Below are positions 9,838 through 18,287 of a stretch of DNA of 64,000 nucleotides, in pieces (position 1 is the stretch's first letter; the number at the start of each line of letters is the position of its first letter). The position numbers and the translations under genes were made by a program. The DNA comes from Mesorhizobium loti (GTDB lineage Bacteria; Pseudomonadota; Alphaproteobacteria; Rhizobiales; Rhizobiaceae): contig AP017605.1 of assembly GCA_002356515.1 (NCBI GenBank), positions 6,929,020-6,993,019 on the forward strand. The letters are read 5' to 3'. The notes below the pieces were generated by a model, which saw nothing but the letters and a program-made list of their open reading frames with translations, made no database searches and was not told the origin of the DNA.

Positions 9838-10113
9838 TCATTTCGAAGCCTGCCTTGCACCAGCGCCCGCTGCTGCTTCGACAGCGGAAATCTCATGCGT
9901 CAGCGTGTTGCGGGTGACCTTCAGCCACGCCCGGCAGCCGCCGCCATGATACCAGTTCTCGCTCATCACGCCGGCGATGTTGTCGCGCAGATAGACATAG
10001 TCGTAGACGACATCCTCACCGGCATCCGCCGCCGGCCGCACCGGTTTGGCGTCGCCGAGATAGGTGAACTCGCCGAGTTCGCGTTCGCCGCAGAAGGGAC
10101 AGGTGATGCGCAT
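9838..10113 (-). CDS. mgdB: N-methylglutamate dehydrogenase, delta-type subunit (SoxD-like)
   Basis: A 91-residue protein matching the small delta subunit of sarcosine oxidase. It has a zinc site made of CPFCGER at residues 5-11 and a later His/Cys pair in YHGGGCRAWLKVTRNTLTHE, a highly typical delta-subunit signature (HGGGCRxW and RNTxTHE). It sits 10 bp downstream of mgdA on the same strand. The subunit is structural and needed for assembly of the heterotetramer. Length is normal for the family. Confidence 0.92.
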   Translation of the reverse strand: MRITCPFCGERELGEFTYLGDAKPVRPAADAGEDVVYDYVYLRDNIAGVMSENWYHGGGCRAWLKVTRNTLTHEISAVEAAAGAGARQASK

Positions 10114-10123
10114 ACTCGGGCCT

Positions 10124-11377
10124 TCAGTGCAGGTTCGGTTGGGCGCCCTGGCCCTTTTCGTCGATCATGGCGCCGGTCCGGAAGCGGTCGAGGCGGAACC
10201 GCGCAGCCTCCTCATGTGGCGTGTCGCGGGCCAGAAGATGGGCAAAGACGAAGCCGGAACCCGGCGTCGCCTTGAAGCCGCCATAGCACCAGCCGGCATT
10301 GAGATAGAGCCCGTCCACCGGTGTCTTGTCGATGATCGGTGAGCCGTCCATCGACATGTCCATGATGCCGCCCCACTGGCGCAAAAGCCGCACGCGGCCG
10401 ATCATCGGCATCAGCGCCATGCCGCCCTCGCAGACATCCTCCATCACAGGCATGTTGCCGCGCTGGGCGTAAGAATTGTAGCCGTCAATGTCGCCGCCGA
10501 AGACAAGGCCGCCCTTGTCGGACTGGCTGACATAGAAATGGCCGGCGCCGAAGGTCATGACGCCGGGGATAAGCGGCTTGATCGCCTCGGAGACAAAGGC
10601 CTGCAGCACGTGACTTTCGATCGGCAGGCGCAGGCCCGCCATATCAGCGACGCGCGACGAAGAGCCGGCGACCGCCATGCCGACCTTGCCGGCGCCGATC
10701 CTGCCGCGCGAGGTTTCGACCCCGGTCACCTTGCCGTTGGTGTCCCTGACAAAACCGGTCACCTCGCAATTCTGGATGATGTCGACGCCGAGCCCGCTCG
10801 CCGCATGGGCATAGCCCCAGACCACGGCGTCGTGCCGCGCCGTGCCGCCGCGCCGCTGCAGCAGCCCGCCTTGCACGGGAAAGCGCGCATTGTCGAAGTT
10901 CAGGAACGGCATCATCTTCTTGACCGCGGCGAGGTCGAGCAGCTCGGCATCGATGCCGTTGATGCGCATGGTGTTGCCGCGCCGCGCATAGGCGTCGCGC
11001 TGCGCATCGGAATGGTAGAGGTTGATGACGCCGCGCTGGCTGACCATCGCATTGTAGTTGAGGTCCTGCTCCATCCGCTCCCACAGCTTCATCGACAATT
11101 CGTAGAAGCCGGTATTGCCGGGCAGGCCGTAATTGGAGCGGATGATGGTGGTGTTTCGGCCGGCATTGCCGGAGCCGATCCAGCCTTTTTCCAGCACGGC
11201 GACATTCCTGATGCCGTATTCGCTGGCGAGGAACCAGGCGGTGGCCAGGCCATGGCCGCCGCCACCGATGATCACCACGTCGTAGCGATCCTTCGGCGTG
11301 GCGTCGCGCCAGGTGCGCTGCCAGTTCTTGTGGCCGGAAAGGGCGGCACGGGCGAGCGAGAAGATCGAGTATTTCAT
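10124..11377 (-). CDS. mgdA: N-methylglutamate dehydrogenase, beta-type subunit (SoxB-like FAD/FMN oxidoreductase)
   Basis: A 417-residue FAD-dependent oxidoreductase of the DAO/sarcosine oxidase beta family. A dinucleotide-binding motif VVIIGGGGHGLATAWFLA is at residues about 34-51. The GSGNAGRNTTIIRSNY segment (about 67-82) and the C-terminal LNAGWCYGGFKATPGSGFVF region are typical of beta subunits. It is the catalytic subunit oxidising the N-methyl group of N-methylglutamate. The gene starts at ATG 11377, 36 bp after gmaS, and is followed at 10 bp by the delta subunit gene. Sarcosine oxidase is the alternative name, but the neighbouring gmaS and mgs genes favour N-methylglutamate. Confidence 0.9.
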   Translation of the reverse strand: MKYSIFSLARAALSGHKNWQRTWRDATPKDRYDVVIIGGGGHGLATAWFLASEYGIRNVAVLEKGWIGSGNAGRNTTIIRSNYGLPGNTGFYELSMKLWERMEQDLNYNAMVSQRGVINLYHSDAQRDAYARRGNTMRINGIDAELLDLAAVKKMMPFLNFDNARFPVQGGLLQRRGGTARHDAVVWGYAHAASGLGVDIIQNCEVTGFVRDTNGKVTGVETSRGRIGAGKVGMAVAGSSSRVADMAGLRLPIESHVLQAFVSEAIKPLIPGVMTFGAGHFYVSQSDKGGLVFGGDIDGYNSYAQRGNMPVMEDVCEGGMALMPMIGRVRLLRQWGGIMDMSMDGSPIIDKTPVDGLYLNAGWCYGGFKATPGSGFVFAHLLARDTPHEEAARFRLDRFRTGAMIDEKGQGAQPNLH

Positions 11378-11413
11378 ACGTTCATTCCGAGGTCGCTCGC
11401 CTCACGTCGGACA

Positions 11414-12721
11414 TCAGATGTCCAGCGTGTGGTCGCGCTCCCATTGCGTGAAGTGCGAAGCATAGGAATTCCATTCCTGGTGCTTCAGCTTTAGGTAGGC
11501 CGACGAGAATTCCTCACCCAGCGCCGCCTTGAGCGATTTGTCCTTGTCGAACTCGCGCAGCGCGTCGAGCAGGTTGAGCGGCAGTTTTGGCGCGCCCTTC
11601 ACCGTGTGCCCGTGCTGGTACATGTCGATGTCGTAGCGCTTGCCGGGATCGGCCTTGGAGCGGATGCCGTCGAGGCCGGCGGCGATGATCACGGCCTGCA
11701 AGAGATAGGGGTTGGCGGCACCGTCGGGCAGGCGCAGTTCGAAGCGGCCGGGGCCGGGAACGCGCACCATGTGGGTGCGGTTGTTGCCGGTCCAGGTCAC
11801 GGTGTTCGGCGCCCAGGTCGCGCCCGAAATCGTGCGCGGCGCGTTGATGCGCTTGTAGGAATTGACCGTCGGGTTGGTGATGGCGGCAAGTGCGGAGGCA
11901 TGCTTCATGATGCCGCCGAGGAAGTTCTTGCCCTTGGCCGACAGGCCGAGTTCCATCGAATTGTCGGCGAAGACGTTGGTCTTGCCCGCCTTGTCCCACA
12001 CCGAGATATGGGCATGGCAGCCATTGCCGGTCAGGCCCTGGAAGGGTTTTGGCATGAAGGTGGCGCGCAGGCCGTGCTTCTCGGCCACCGACTTGACCAT
12101 GAACTTGAAGAAGGAGTGCTTGTCGGCGGTGGCGAGCACGTCGTCGAAGGCCCAGTTCATCTCGAACTGGCCGTTGGCATCTTCGTGGTCGTTCTGGTAG
12201 GGCCCCCAGCCGAGCGCCAGCATGTGATCGCAGATCTCGGCGATGACATCGTAGCGGCGCATCACCGCCTGCTGGTCGTAGCAGGGCTTTGAAGCCGTAT
12301 CGTATTGGTCAGAGATGACGCTGCCGTCCGGCGAGATCAGGAAGAATTCGGCCTCGACACCGGTCTTGACATGCATGCCATCGCCGGCGGCCTCCGCGAT
12401 CAGCCGCCTCAGCGTGTTGCGCGGCGTCTGGTCGACCTCCTTGTCGTCCATGATGCAGTTGGCGGCGACCCAGGCCACCTCCTTTTTCCATGGCAACTGG
12501 ATGACGGAGTCCGGATCCGGCACCGCCAGCATGTCGGGATGGGCCGGCGTGAGGTCCAGCCAGGTGGCGAAGCCGGCAAAGCCGGCACCGTCCTTCTGCA
12601 TGTCAGTGATGGCCTGCGCCGGCACCAGCTTGGCACGTTGTCCGCCAAACAAGTCGGTATAGGAAATCATGAAGTATTTGACGCCGTTCTCTTTGGCGAA
12701 TGCGGCGAGATCGTTCCCCAT
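11414..12721 (-). CDS. gmaS: Gamma-glutamylmethylamide synthetase (glutamine synthetase type III/GlnT family)
   Basis: A 435-residue glutamine-synthetase-fold enzyme. Seen motifs: VKTGVEAEFFL (active-site Glu strand), DHEDANGQFEMNW, the ATP/metal motif TFMPKPFQGLTGNGCHAHIS (about residues 224-243), and NRTHMVRVPGPGRFELRLPD near the C terminus. Members of this GlnT branch beside mgs and mgd genes are gamma-glutamylmethylamide synthetases, ligating methylamine to glutamate with ATP. GAGGAAT precedes the ATG at 12721. It lies between mgsC and mgdA, so synthetase, synthase and dehydrogenase are cotranscribed. A role as an ordinary accessory glutamine synthetase cannot be excluded by sequence alone. 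Confidence 0.9.
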   Translation of the reverse strand: MGNDLAAFAKENGVKYFMISYTDLFGGQRAKLVPAQAITDMQKDGAGFAGFATWLDLTPAHPDMLAVPDPDSVIQLPWKKEVAWVAANCIMDDKEVDQTPRNTLRRLIAEAAGDGMHVKTGVEAEFFLISPDGSVISDQYDTASKPCYDQQAVMRRYDVIAEICDHMLALGWGPYQNDHEDANGQFEMNWAFDDVLATADKHSFFKFMVKSVAEKHGLRATFMPKPFQGLTGNGCHAHISVWDKAGKTNVFADNSMELGLSAKGKNFLGGIMKHASALAAITNPTVNSYKRINAPRTISGATWAPNTVTWTGNNRTHMVRVPGPGRFELRLPDGAANPYLLQAVIIAAGLDGIRSKADPGKRYDIDMYQHGHTVKGAPKLPLNLLDALREFDKDKSLKAALGEEFSSAYLKLKHQEWNSYASHFTQWERDHTLDI

Positions 12722-12754
12722 TATAATTCCTCGCTTATATCTTTGGATGCTGTC

Positions 12755-14083
12755 TTAGAAGCCGTTCTTCCCCGGTATCCAGTTGGTGCCGGCCAGCGGC
12801 ACGCCGGCCATGGCGGCGGCTTCGATCGTCAAGGCGACGAGGTCCTCGGGTTCGAGATTGTGCAGGCTGTTCTTGCCGCAGGCGCGGGCAATCGTCTGCG
12901 CCTCCAGCGTCATCACCTTGAGGTAGTTTGCCAGACGGCGTCCGGCGGCCACCGGATCGACCCGCTTCATCAGCTCCGGGTCCTGCGTGGTGATGCCCGC
13001 GGGGTCGCGACCCTCATGCCAGTCGTCATAGGCGCCGGCCGTCGTGCCGAGTTCGTTGTACTCCGCCTCCCAGCGGGGATCGTTGTCGCCGAGAGCGACG
13101 AGAGCTGCCGTGCCGATCGAGACCGCGTCGACACCGAGCGCCAGCGCCTTGGCGACATCGGCGCCGTTGCGGATGCCGCCGGAGACGATCAGCTGCACCT
13201 TGCGGTGCATGCCGAGATCTTGCAGCGCCTGCACCGCCGGGCGGATACAGGCAAGCGTAGGCTGGCCGACATTCTCGATGAACACTTCCTGCGTGGCTGC
13301 GGTGCCACCCTGCATGCCGTCGACGACGACGACATCGGCGCCGGCCTTCACCGCAAGCGCGGTATCATAATAGGGGCGGGCGCCGCCGACCTTGACGTAG
13401 ATCGGCTTCTCCCAGTCGGTGATTTCGCGAAGTTCGAGGATCTTGATCTCGAGATCGTCAGGCCCCGTCCAGTCGGGGTGACGCGAGGCCGAGCGCTGGT
13501 CGATACCCTTTGGCAGCGTGCGCATCTCGGCGACGCGGTCGGAGATCTTCTGGCCGAGCAGCATGCCGCCGCCGCCCGGCTTGGCGCCCTGGCCGACGAC
13601 AACTTCGATGGCATCGGCGCGGCGCAGGTCGCGCAAATTCATGCCATAGCGAGACGGCAGATATTGGTAGACCAGTTGCTTGGAATGGCCACGCTCTTCC
13701 TCGGTCATGCCGCCATCGCCCGTGGTGGTCGAGGTGCCGGCCAGCGTCGCGCCTCGGCCGAGGGCTTCTTTCGCCGGGCCGGACAACGATCCAAAGCTCA
13801 TGCCGGCTATGGTGATCGGGATCTTCAGTTCGATCGGCTTCTTGGCATGGCGGGAGCCCAGCACGACACTGGTGTCGCAGCGCTCGCGATAGCCTTCGAG
13901 CGGATAGCGCGAGATCGAGGCGCCGAGGAACAGGAGGTCGTCGAAATGCGGTAGCTTGCGTTTGGCGCCACCGCCCCGGATGTCATAGATGCCGGTTGCC
14001 GCGGCGCGGCGGATTTCGGAAAGCGTGTAGTCGTCGAAGGTCGCGGATTTGCGCGGCGTCGTCGGCGGATTCTTGTAGGTCAT
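12755..14083 (-). CDS. mgsC: N-methylglutamate synthase, FMN-binding glutamate-synthase-like subunit
   Basis: A 442-residue protein with the FMN-binding TIM-barrel of glutamate synthase: MSFGSLSGPAKEALGRGA (about residues 93-110), GQGAKPGGGGMLLGQKIS, the strand KVGGARPYYDTALAVKAGAD and LIVSGGIRNGADVAKALALG near 325-345. With MgsA and MgsB it forms N-methylglutamate synthase, which joins methylamine from gamma-glutamylmethylamide to a glutamate skeleton. The cysteines I see (ERCDTS, LACIRP, ARACGK) do not form the closely spaced trio of the classical glutamate synthase 3Fe-4S site. It follows mgsB by 6 bp and precedes gmaS by 33 bp. Confidence 0.9.
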   Translation of the reverse strand: MTYKNPPTTPRKSATFDDYTLSEIRRAAATGIYDIRGGGAKRKLPHFDDLLFLGASISRYPLEGYRERCDTSVVLGSRHAKKPIELKIPITIAGMSFGSLSGPAKEALGRGATLAGTSTTTGDGGMTEEERGHSKQLVYQYLPSRYGMNLRDLRRADAIEVVVGQGAKPGGGGMLLGQKISDRVAEMRTLPKGIDQRSASRHPDWTGPDDLEIKILELREITDWEKPIYVKVGGARPYYDTALAVKAGADVVVVDGMQGGTAATQEVFIENVGQPTLACIRPAVQALQDLGMHRKVQLIVSGGIRNGADVAKALALGVDAVSIGTAALVALGDNDPRWEAEYNELGTTAGAYDDWHEGRDPAGITTQDPELMKRVDPVAAGRRLANYLKVMTLEAQTIARACGKNSLHNLEPEDLVALTIEAAAMAGVPLAGTNWIPGKNGF

Positions 14084-14089
14084 GCTGCC

Positions 14090-14821
14090 TCAATACGCGT
14101 CGGCGTTGTCGATATTGAAATTGTAAAGCGTGCGCGCGGAACCGTAGCGCTTGAACTCCGATGGCTTGACGCCGGTGACGCCGGCGCGGTCGAGCAGGCC
14201 CTGCAGCAGTTCCAGATGTTCGGGCCGCATCTCCTTGGCGATGCAGTCGGCGCCCAGGCTGTCGACCTTGCCGCGCACGAAGAGCCGAGCCTCGTAGATG
14301 GAATCGCCCAGCGCATCGCCGGCATCGCCCAGCACCACCAGATTGCCGGACTGCGCCATGAAGGCCGACATGTGGCCGATATTGCCGTGCACGACGATGT
14401 CGATGCCCTTCATCGAAATGCCGCAGCGCGACGAGGCATTGCCCTCGATGACCAGCAGGCCACCCTTGCCGGTGGCGCCGGCATACTGGCTGGCGTCGCC
14501 TTTCACGATGATCGAACCCGACATCATGTTTTCGCCGACGCCGGGGCCGGCCGAACCGTGCACGGTGATGGTGCTGCCGGAATTCATGCCGCCGCAGTAG
14601 TAGCCGACGCTGCCGCGCACATCGATGCTGACCGGCTGGTCGACGCCGACGGCGACCGAATGGCTGCCCTTCGGGTGCAGCACTTCCCATGCCGTTTCAT
14701 TCGAGCCGGGCGTCAGATTGTGCAGCGCCTGGTTGAGCTCGCGCAACGACGACACATCGAGATCGAAGATCCGAGACGCCGGGTCGTGTGCCGCCGCCTT
14801 TGAAAGTTTGGTTGCCGGCAT
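14090..14821 (-). CDS. mgsB: N-methylglutamate synthase, GXGXG beta-helix subunit
   Basis: A protein of about 243 residues with the repeated GXGXG beta-helix of glutamate synthase C-terminal domains: GSVGYYCGGMNSGSTITVHG, GSAGPGVGENMMSGSIIVKG, GNASSRCGISMKGIDIVVHG, each with alternating glycines. In glutamate synthase this helix is a structural spacer. I place the start at ATG 14821 (MPATKLSKAAAH), 4 bp after the mgsA stop, because the longer in-frame extension overlaps mgsA and shows no family features. The gene is in the order mgsA-mgsB-mgsC-gmaS-mgdA-mgdB-mgdC-mgdD, the expected order for the complete N-methylglutamate cluster. Confidence 0.9.
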   Translation of the reverse strand: MPATKLSKAAAHDPASRIFDLDVSSLRELNQALHNLTPGSNETAWEVLHPKGSHSVAVGVDQPVSIDVRGSVGYYCGGMNSGSTITVHGSAGPGVGENMMSGSIIVKGDASQYAGATGKGGLLVIEGNASSRCGISMKGIDIVVHGNIGHMSAFMAQSGNLVVLGDAGDALGDSIYEARLFVRGKVDSLGADCIAKEMRPEHLELLQGLLDRAGVTGVKPSEFKRYGSARTLYNFNIDNADAY

Positions 14822-14825
14822 GAAC

Positions 14826-15722
14826 TCAATGCTCCCAGAAATAGACGGTTGCGGGCTCCGGTTCCCAGACCCTCGCATTGTCTATGCCGGGCAGTTTGGT
14901 CAGCGCGCGATATTCCGAGCCGAAGGCGACATACTGGTCGGTCTCGGCCATGACGGCGGGCTTGCAGGCGATCGGGTCGCGGACAACGCCAAAACCGTTC
15001 TTGGTGCCGACGACGAAGGTGAAGAAGCCGTCGAGGTCGGAGAGCGTGCCTTCCAGCGCCTCGCCGAGATTCTTGCCATGCGCCATCTGCGAGGAGAGAT
15101 AGGCGGCCGCCACTTCGGTGTCGTTCTCGGTCTCGAATTTCATGCCTTCGCGGATCAGCTCGCGGCGGACATTGTTGTGGTTCGACAGTGAGCCATTGTG
15201 CACCAGGCACTGGTCGGCGCCGGTCGAGAACGGATGCGCGCCCATCGTCGTCACCGCCGATTCCGTCGCCATGCGGGTGTGGCCGATGCCGTGCGTGCCA
15301 GTCATCTTACGGACGTCGAAGCGATCGACCACCGCCTCGGGCAGGCCGACTTCCTTGTAGATCTCGACGACGTCGCCGGCGCCCATGATGCGGATATCGG
15401 GACGCAGCGCCTGGATAGCTTCGCGGGCTTCGTCGATCTTGGCAGGCGCGGTCCTGACGACGGCATGGGTCGACTTCACCGCAATGCTCACAGGCGCGCC
15501 GATGGCCTTAGCAAGCTCGATATCGAGGTCGCGAAAATCGCGCGCGGGTTTCGCCGACTGAATGGTGATCTTGGCTTCATTCTTGGAAGGCGCGCCATAG
15601 ATGGCGATGCCTGCGCTGTCGGGGCCGCGATCGCTGAGCGAGATCAGCATCTCCGACAGCATTGCGCCGAGCTTGGGCTCCAGCGACTTGTCCTTCAAAA
15701 ACAGTCCGACAATTCCACACAT
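14826..15722 (-). CDS. mgsA: N-methylglutamate synthase, class II glutamine amidotransferase subunit
   Basis: A 298-residue protein beginning MCGIVGLF. Removal of Met exposes Cys2, the N-terminal nucleophile of class II (Ntn) amidotransferases. Other family motifs are GIGHTRMATESAVTTMGAHP (about residues 145-165) and HNGSLSNHNNVRRELIREGM with ETENDTEVAAAYL downstream. I chose ATG 15722 because the catalytic cysteine must be residue 2; a longer frame exists upstream but would be inactive. A candidate regulatory dyad lies at 15787-15802, about 65 bp upstream. It starts the mgs-gma-mgd series. Confidence 0.92.
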   Translation of the reverse strand: MCGIVGLFLKDKSLEPKLGAMLSEMLISLSDRGPDSAGIAIYGAPSKNEAKITIQSAKPARDFRDLDIELAKAIGAPVSIAVKSTHAVVRTAPAKIDEAREAIQALRPDIRIMGAGDVVEIYKEVGLPEAVVDRFDVRKMTGTHGIGHTRMATESAVTTMGAHPFSTGADQCLVHNGSLSNHNNVRRELIREGMKFETENDTEVAAAYLSSQMAHGKNLGEALEGTLSDLDGFFTFVVGTKNGFGVVRDPIACKPAVMAETDQYVAFGSEYRALTKLPGIDNARVWEPEPATVYFWEH

Positions 15723-15786
15723 GTCAGCCTCCCGGCGTTTGTAGCTAAGAGATGATGTACCGAATGCGGTGCTCGAATTCAATCGT

Positions 15787-15802
15787 ATGAAAAAAATTTT
15801 CC
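15787..15802 (-). promoter_or_regulatory. Candidate AT-rich dyad upstream of mgsA
   Basis: On the minus strand this reads GGAAAATTTTTTTCAT. It resembles GTGAAATTTTTTTCAT upstream of dmmD and GTGAAATTTGTTTCGC upstream of tmm. It stands out as an AT-rich island in GC-rich DNA between two minus-strand genes. Role as an operator is inferred from the shared sequence only. Confidence 0.35.
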
Positions 15803-15807
15803 TGTAG

Positions 15808-16137
15808 TTACGTATGCGGCGTGATGCCGCCCTGCGAATTATCACTGCCCTGCGCGGCATTGTGAACCCATAGCGCATGGCGGATGCGGGCCAGCTTGTA
15901 GGCGTCCAGAACAGATAGCGCGTAGATCAGGAAGCCACCGGCATGGCGGCCAATGAAGCTGGCGTCGGGCGGCGCGATCTTGGCGGTCACCCAGGCCAGG
16001 ATCACCATGAAGAAAAGAAACTGCAGCCCGCGCACCGGCACGCCCAGAATGACGTGGCCGCTTGCAGGCAGCACGATTGCCGCGCCCAGGACGAGATAAG
16101 GGCTCGCCGGCGCACGCTGCGTGTTCGAACTGGTCAT
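15808..16137 (-). CDS. Small hypothetical inner membrane protein
   Basis: A 109-residue protein with two hydrophobic segments, about residues 14-32 (YLVLGAAIVLPASGHVILGV) and 33-50 (VRGLQFLFFMVILAWVTAKI), and a third weaker one near 67-82 (GGFLIYALSVLDAYKLAR). The family is not recognised. Its ATG overlaps the stop of the upstream gene (16134-16823) by four bases, so the two are translationally coupled. It ends about 85 bp before mgsA. The position between the APC permease and the mgs genes suggests a membrane-linked function in methylated-amine or amino acid transport, but nothing in the sequence shows this. Confidence 0.7.
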   Translation of the reverse strand: MTSSNTQRAPASPYLVLGAAIVLPASGHVILGVPVRGLQFLFFMVILAWVTAKIAPPDASFIGRHAGGFLIYALSVLDAYKLARIRHALWVHNAAQGSDNSQGGITPHT

Positions 16138-16823
16138 GCGGCTTGCCGTTCGCTTTTGTTGATGGCGTCGCGCAGCGCCGAGAGGGAGGTGAGCAGCCGC
16201 TCGATCAGCGCCGGATCGATCTGCGTGTCACCGAAGGCGGCTTGCCGGAAAACGCCGTAGCGCGCCCGCTCGGCCTCGGCCAGCAGCCAGACGATGCGTA
16301 CCCCGTTTGGCGTGATCAGCAGCTCCTTGGCGCGGCCTTCCGAAAAGGGCTCCAGATGCTCGGCGATGACGCCTTGCGGGAAACGCGTGCCGCGGCGGTC
16401 GGTCCGCAGCACCGCTTCGAGCGGAAATCCCGGAGCCTTTGGCAGCGTATGCTGGAGATGGTCGAAATTGGAGAAGGTCGTCGGCGAGCCCGGCCGCATC
16501 ATCATGTCGAACGTCGCCGGCACGGCGACCTTTTCGGTGATCGAAACGCTGAACCAGCGCGCCGGCAGTTTTCGCGTCGCCAGCGTATCGACGATGGTGC
16601 GCAGCTGAACGCGCTGGCCGTTCCACGAGCCTTCCCAGGTGATGACACCGGCGGTGCCGTCCGAAACATTGGCGGCGTCGGCGATGACGGCTCGAATGCC
16701 AGCCTCGTCGGCGGCGAGCGCCGCCAAAACCCTGTTGCGGTTGTGGCGCGCCAGCCACGTGAAGTGAAGGGCGAGAGCCAGGACAATGGCCCCGGCGAGC
16801 AATGCTGATGTCACTTCGGACAT
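16134..16823 (-). CDS. Hypothetical protein with N-terminal membrane anchor
   Basis: A 229-residue protein with one N-terminal hydrophobic segment (LLAGAIVLALALHFTWLA, about residues 8-25) followed by a soluble part containing GVITWEGSWNGQRVQLRTIV and RFPQGVIAEHLEPFSEGRAK. I do not recognise a family. The topology suggests a bitopic inner membrane protein. It is coupled to the following small membrane gene by a four-base ATGA overlap and lies 45 bp downstream of the APC permease, with a stem-loop between them. It probably belongs to the same transcript. Confidence 0.7.
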   Translation of the reverse strand: MSEVTSALLAGAIVLALALHFTWLARHNRNRVLAALAADEAGIRAVIADAANVSDGTAGVITWEGSWNGQRVQLRTIVDTLATRKLPARWFSVSITEKVAVPATFDMMMRPGSPTTFSNFDHLQHTLPKAPGFPLEAVLRTDRRGTRFPQGVIAEHLEPFSEGRAKELLITPNGVRIVWLLAEAERARYGVFRQAAFGDTQIDPALIERLLTSLSALRDAINKSERQAA

Positions 16824-16835
16824 TTTGTCATGTCC

Positions 16836-16860
16836 GGCCCGCCAAGGATCGGGGCGGGCC
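16836..16860 (-). other. Intercistronic stem-loop
   Basis: GGCCCGCC at 16836-16843 pairs with GGCGGGCC at 16853-16860 (8-bp GC stem). There is no T-run on either side, so it is more likely an mRNA processing or stability hairpin than a terminator. It lies just downstream of the permease stop codon. Confidence 0.5.
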
Positions 16861-16868
16861 GTCTCCCA

Positions 16869-18275
16869 TCAATAGCCCTGCGGTTTCGGCCACGGCATGG
16901 TGAACTGGTCGCCGCGCCGCACGAATTTGTAACGGTAGAAATGGAACCACAGCGAGATCAGGAAATAGAAGATGGTCATCGCGATCAACTGTGAGCCGAA
17001 GCCGAGGAAGATGGCGAAGAAGGTCACCACGCACAGGCAGAACAGCACGATTGCCGGCAGCGGATGGAACGGGTGCGTGTAGCCGCGGCGGATGGTGCCG
17101 AGCGGCCATTTCTTGCGGAACATCATGATGTTGATGCTCATGAAGGTGTATTGCAGCACGCCCGACAGGATCGAGAAGGTGATCGCCTGGTTGAGGTCGG
17201 CGATGAAGGCGAAGGCGAGCGCAATCGGCAGCAGGAACAGGATCGAGCGGTAAGGCGTGCGGTACGTCGGGTGCACCGCCGAGAACCAGCTCGGCAGATA
17301 GCGGTCGCGGCCAAGCGAGAACCACGCGCGGGCAGCATCATTGATGCAGCCATTGGCCGAGGCCAGTGCCGCCAGCAGCGTCGCGATGAAGAGCAGGTTT
17401 TCGAGCAACGGGCTGCCGGTCAATTTGCCGGCGTCCCACAGCGGATAATAGGTGATGCCGAGATATTCCCACGGCATCAGCGAGGCACAGACATACCAGG
17501 TCATGGCGGCGGCGATCAAAAGCGTGATCATGCCGGCCATCGTGCCATAGGGGAGGGAACGCGCCGGCGAGCGCACTTCCTCGGCGGCCTGCGTGGTGCC
17601 CTCGATGCCGAGATAATACCAGATGCCAAACTGGAAGGCCGCGATGACGCCGATCCAGCCATAGGGCAGGGCATTGCCGGGGGTGACCAGTTCGTTGAGC
17701 TTCAGCACCGCGCCTTGAGTCCACGGGCTGACCGAGAAGAACAGGATGACGATCGAGATATAGGCGATCGCGGTGATGACGAAGTTGACGTTGAGCGTCA
17801 TCAGCACGCCGCGATAGTTGAGCCAGGCCAGCACGACGATGGTGGCGGCGATGAAGGAATTGTGGGTGAGCCCTTCGACGCCGGCCTTGGCGACGATGGT
17901 GTCGCCGAGCAGGATGGCGTCGGACACTTCGAGCATCGTGTAGGCGAAGACCAGGAACAGCGCGACATTGAAGGCCATCAGCGGCCCGACAATGTGCTTG
18001 GCCTGGGCGTATTGTCCACCGGCGGCGGCGACCGTCGACGTCACCTCGGAATCGATCATGGCGACCGAGGTATAGAGCAGCCCGACGATCCAGCAGACGA
18101 TCAGCGCGGCCAGCGCGCCGCCCTTGTCGGCGGAGAAATTCCAGCCGGTGAATTCGCCGACCAGAACGATGCCGACGCCGAGCGCCCAGACATGGGCGGG
18201 GCCGAGCACCCGCAGCAGCGAGACCCTGTCGCCGTGGATTGTCGTCGTTTGTGCCGTTTCAACCGCAGCCGTCAT
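16869..18275 (-). CDS. APC-family amino acid/ethanolamine-type permease
   Basis: A protein of about 468 residues with around twelve hydrophobic helices. The first carries HVWALGVGIVLVGEFTGWN, and a central motif GIWYYLGIEGTTQAAEEVRS is typical of ethanolamine/amino acid permeases of the APC superfamily. The inner membrane symporter would import an amine or amino acid. I use ATG 18275, which has GGGGA six bases upstream; a GTG at 18287 is an alternative. It is immediately followed upstream by three very small membrane-protein genes on the same strand and lies within the methylated-amine locus, so methylamine, dimethylamine or a related amino acid are plausible substrates. None is shown by sequence. 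Confidence 0.88.
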   Translation of the reverse strand: MTAAVETAQTTTIHGDRVSLLRVLGPAHVWALGVGIVLVGEFTGWNFSADKGGALAALIVCWIVGLLYTSVAMIDSEVTSTVAAAGGQYAQAKHIVGPLMAFNVALFLVFAYTMLEVSDAILLGDTIVAKAGVEGLTHNSFIAATIVVLAWLNYRGVLMTLNVNFVITAIAYISIVILFFSVSPWTQGAVLKLNELVTPGNALPYGWIGVIAAFQFGIWYYLGIEGTTQAAEEVRSPARSLPYGTMAGMITLLIAAAMTWYVCASLMPWEYLGITYYPLWDAGKLTGSPLLENLLFIATLLAALASANGCINDAARAWFSLGRDRYLPSWFSAVHPTYRTPYRSILFLLPIALAFAFIADLNQAITFSILSGVLQYTFMSINIMMFRKKWPLGTIRRGYTHPFHPLPAIVLFCLCVVTFFAIFLGFGSQLIAMTIFYFLISLWFHFYRYKFVRRGDQFTMPWPKPQGY

Positions 18276-18287
18276 GTCAGTCCCCAC

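Noticed and set aside
6654..9917. 1087-residue open frame on the plus strand
   Set aside because: It is antisense to mgdC, which has clear domains. The frame is rich in Arg, Ala, Gly and Asp, typical of shadow frames in GC-rich DNA.
6053..11377. Annotation of the four subunits as sarcosine oxidase SoxBDAG
   Set aside because: The folds are the same, but the upstream mgsABC and gmaS genes make N-methylglutamate dehydrogenase the better reading; sarcosine remains possible in principle.
16836..16860. Rho-independent terminator
   Set aside because: A good GC stem but no T-run on either strand; listed as intercistronic stem-loop only.
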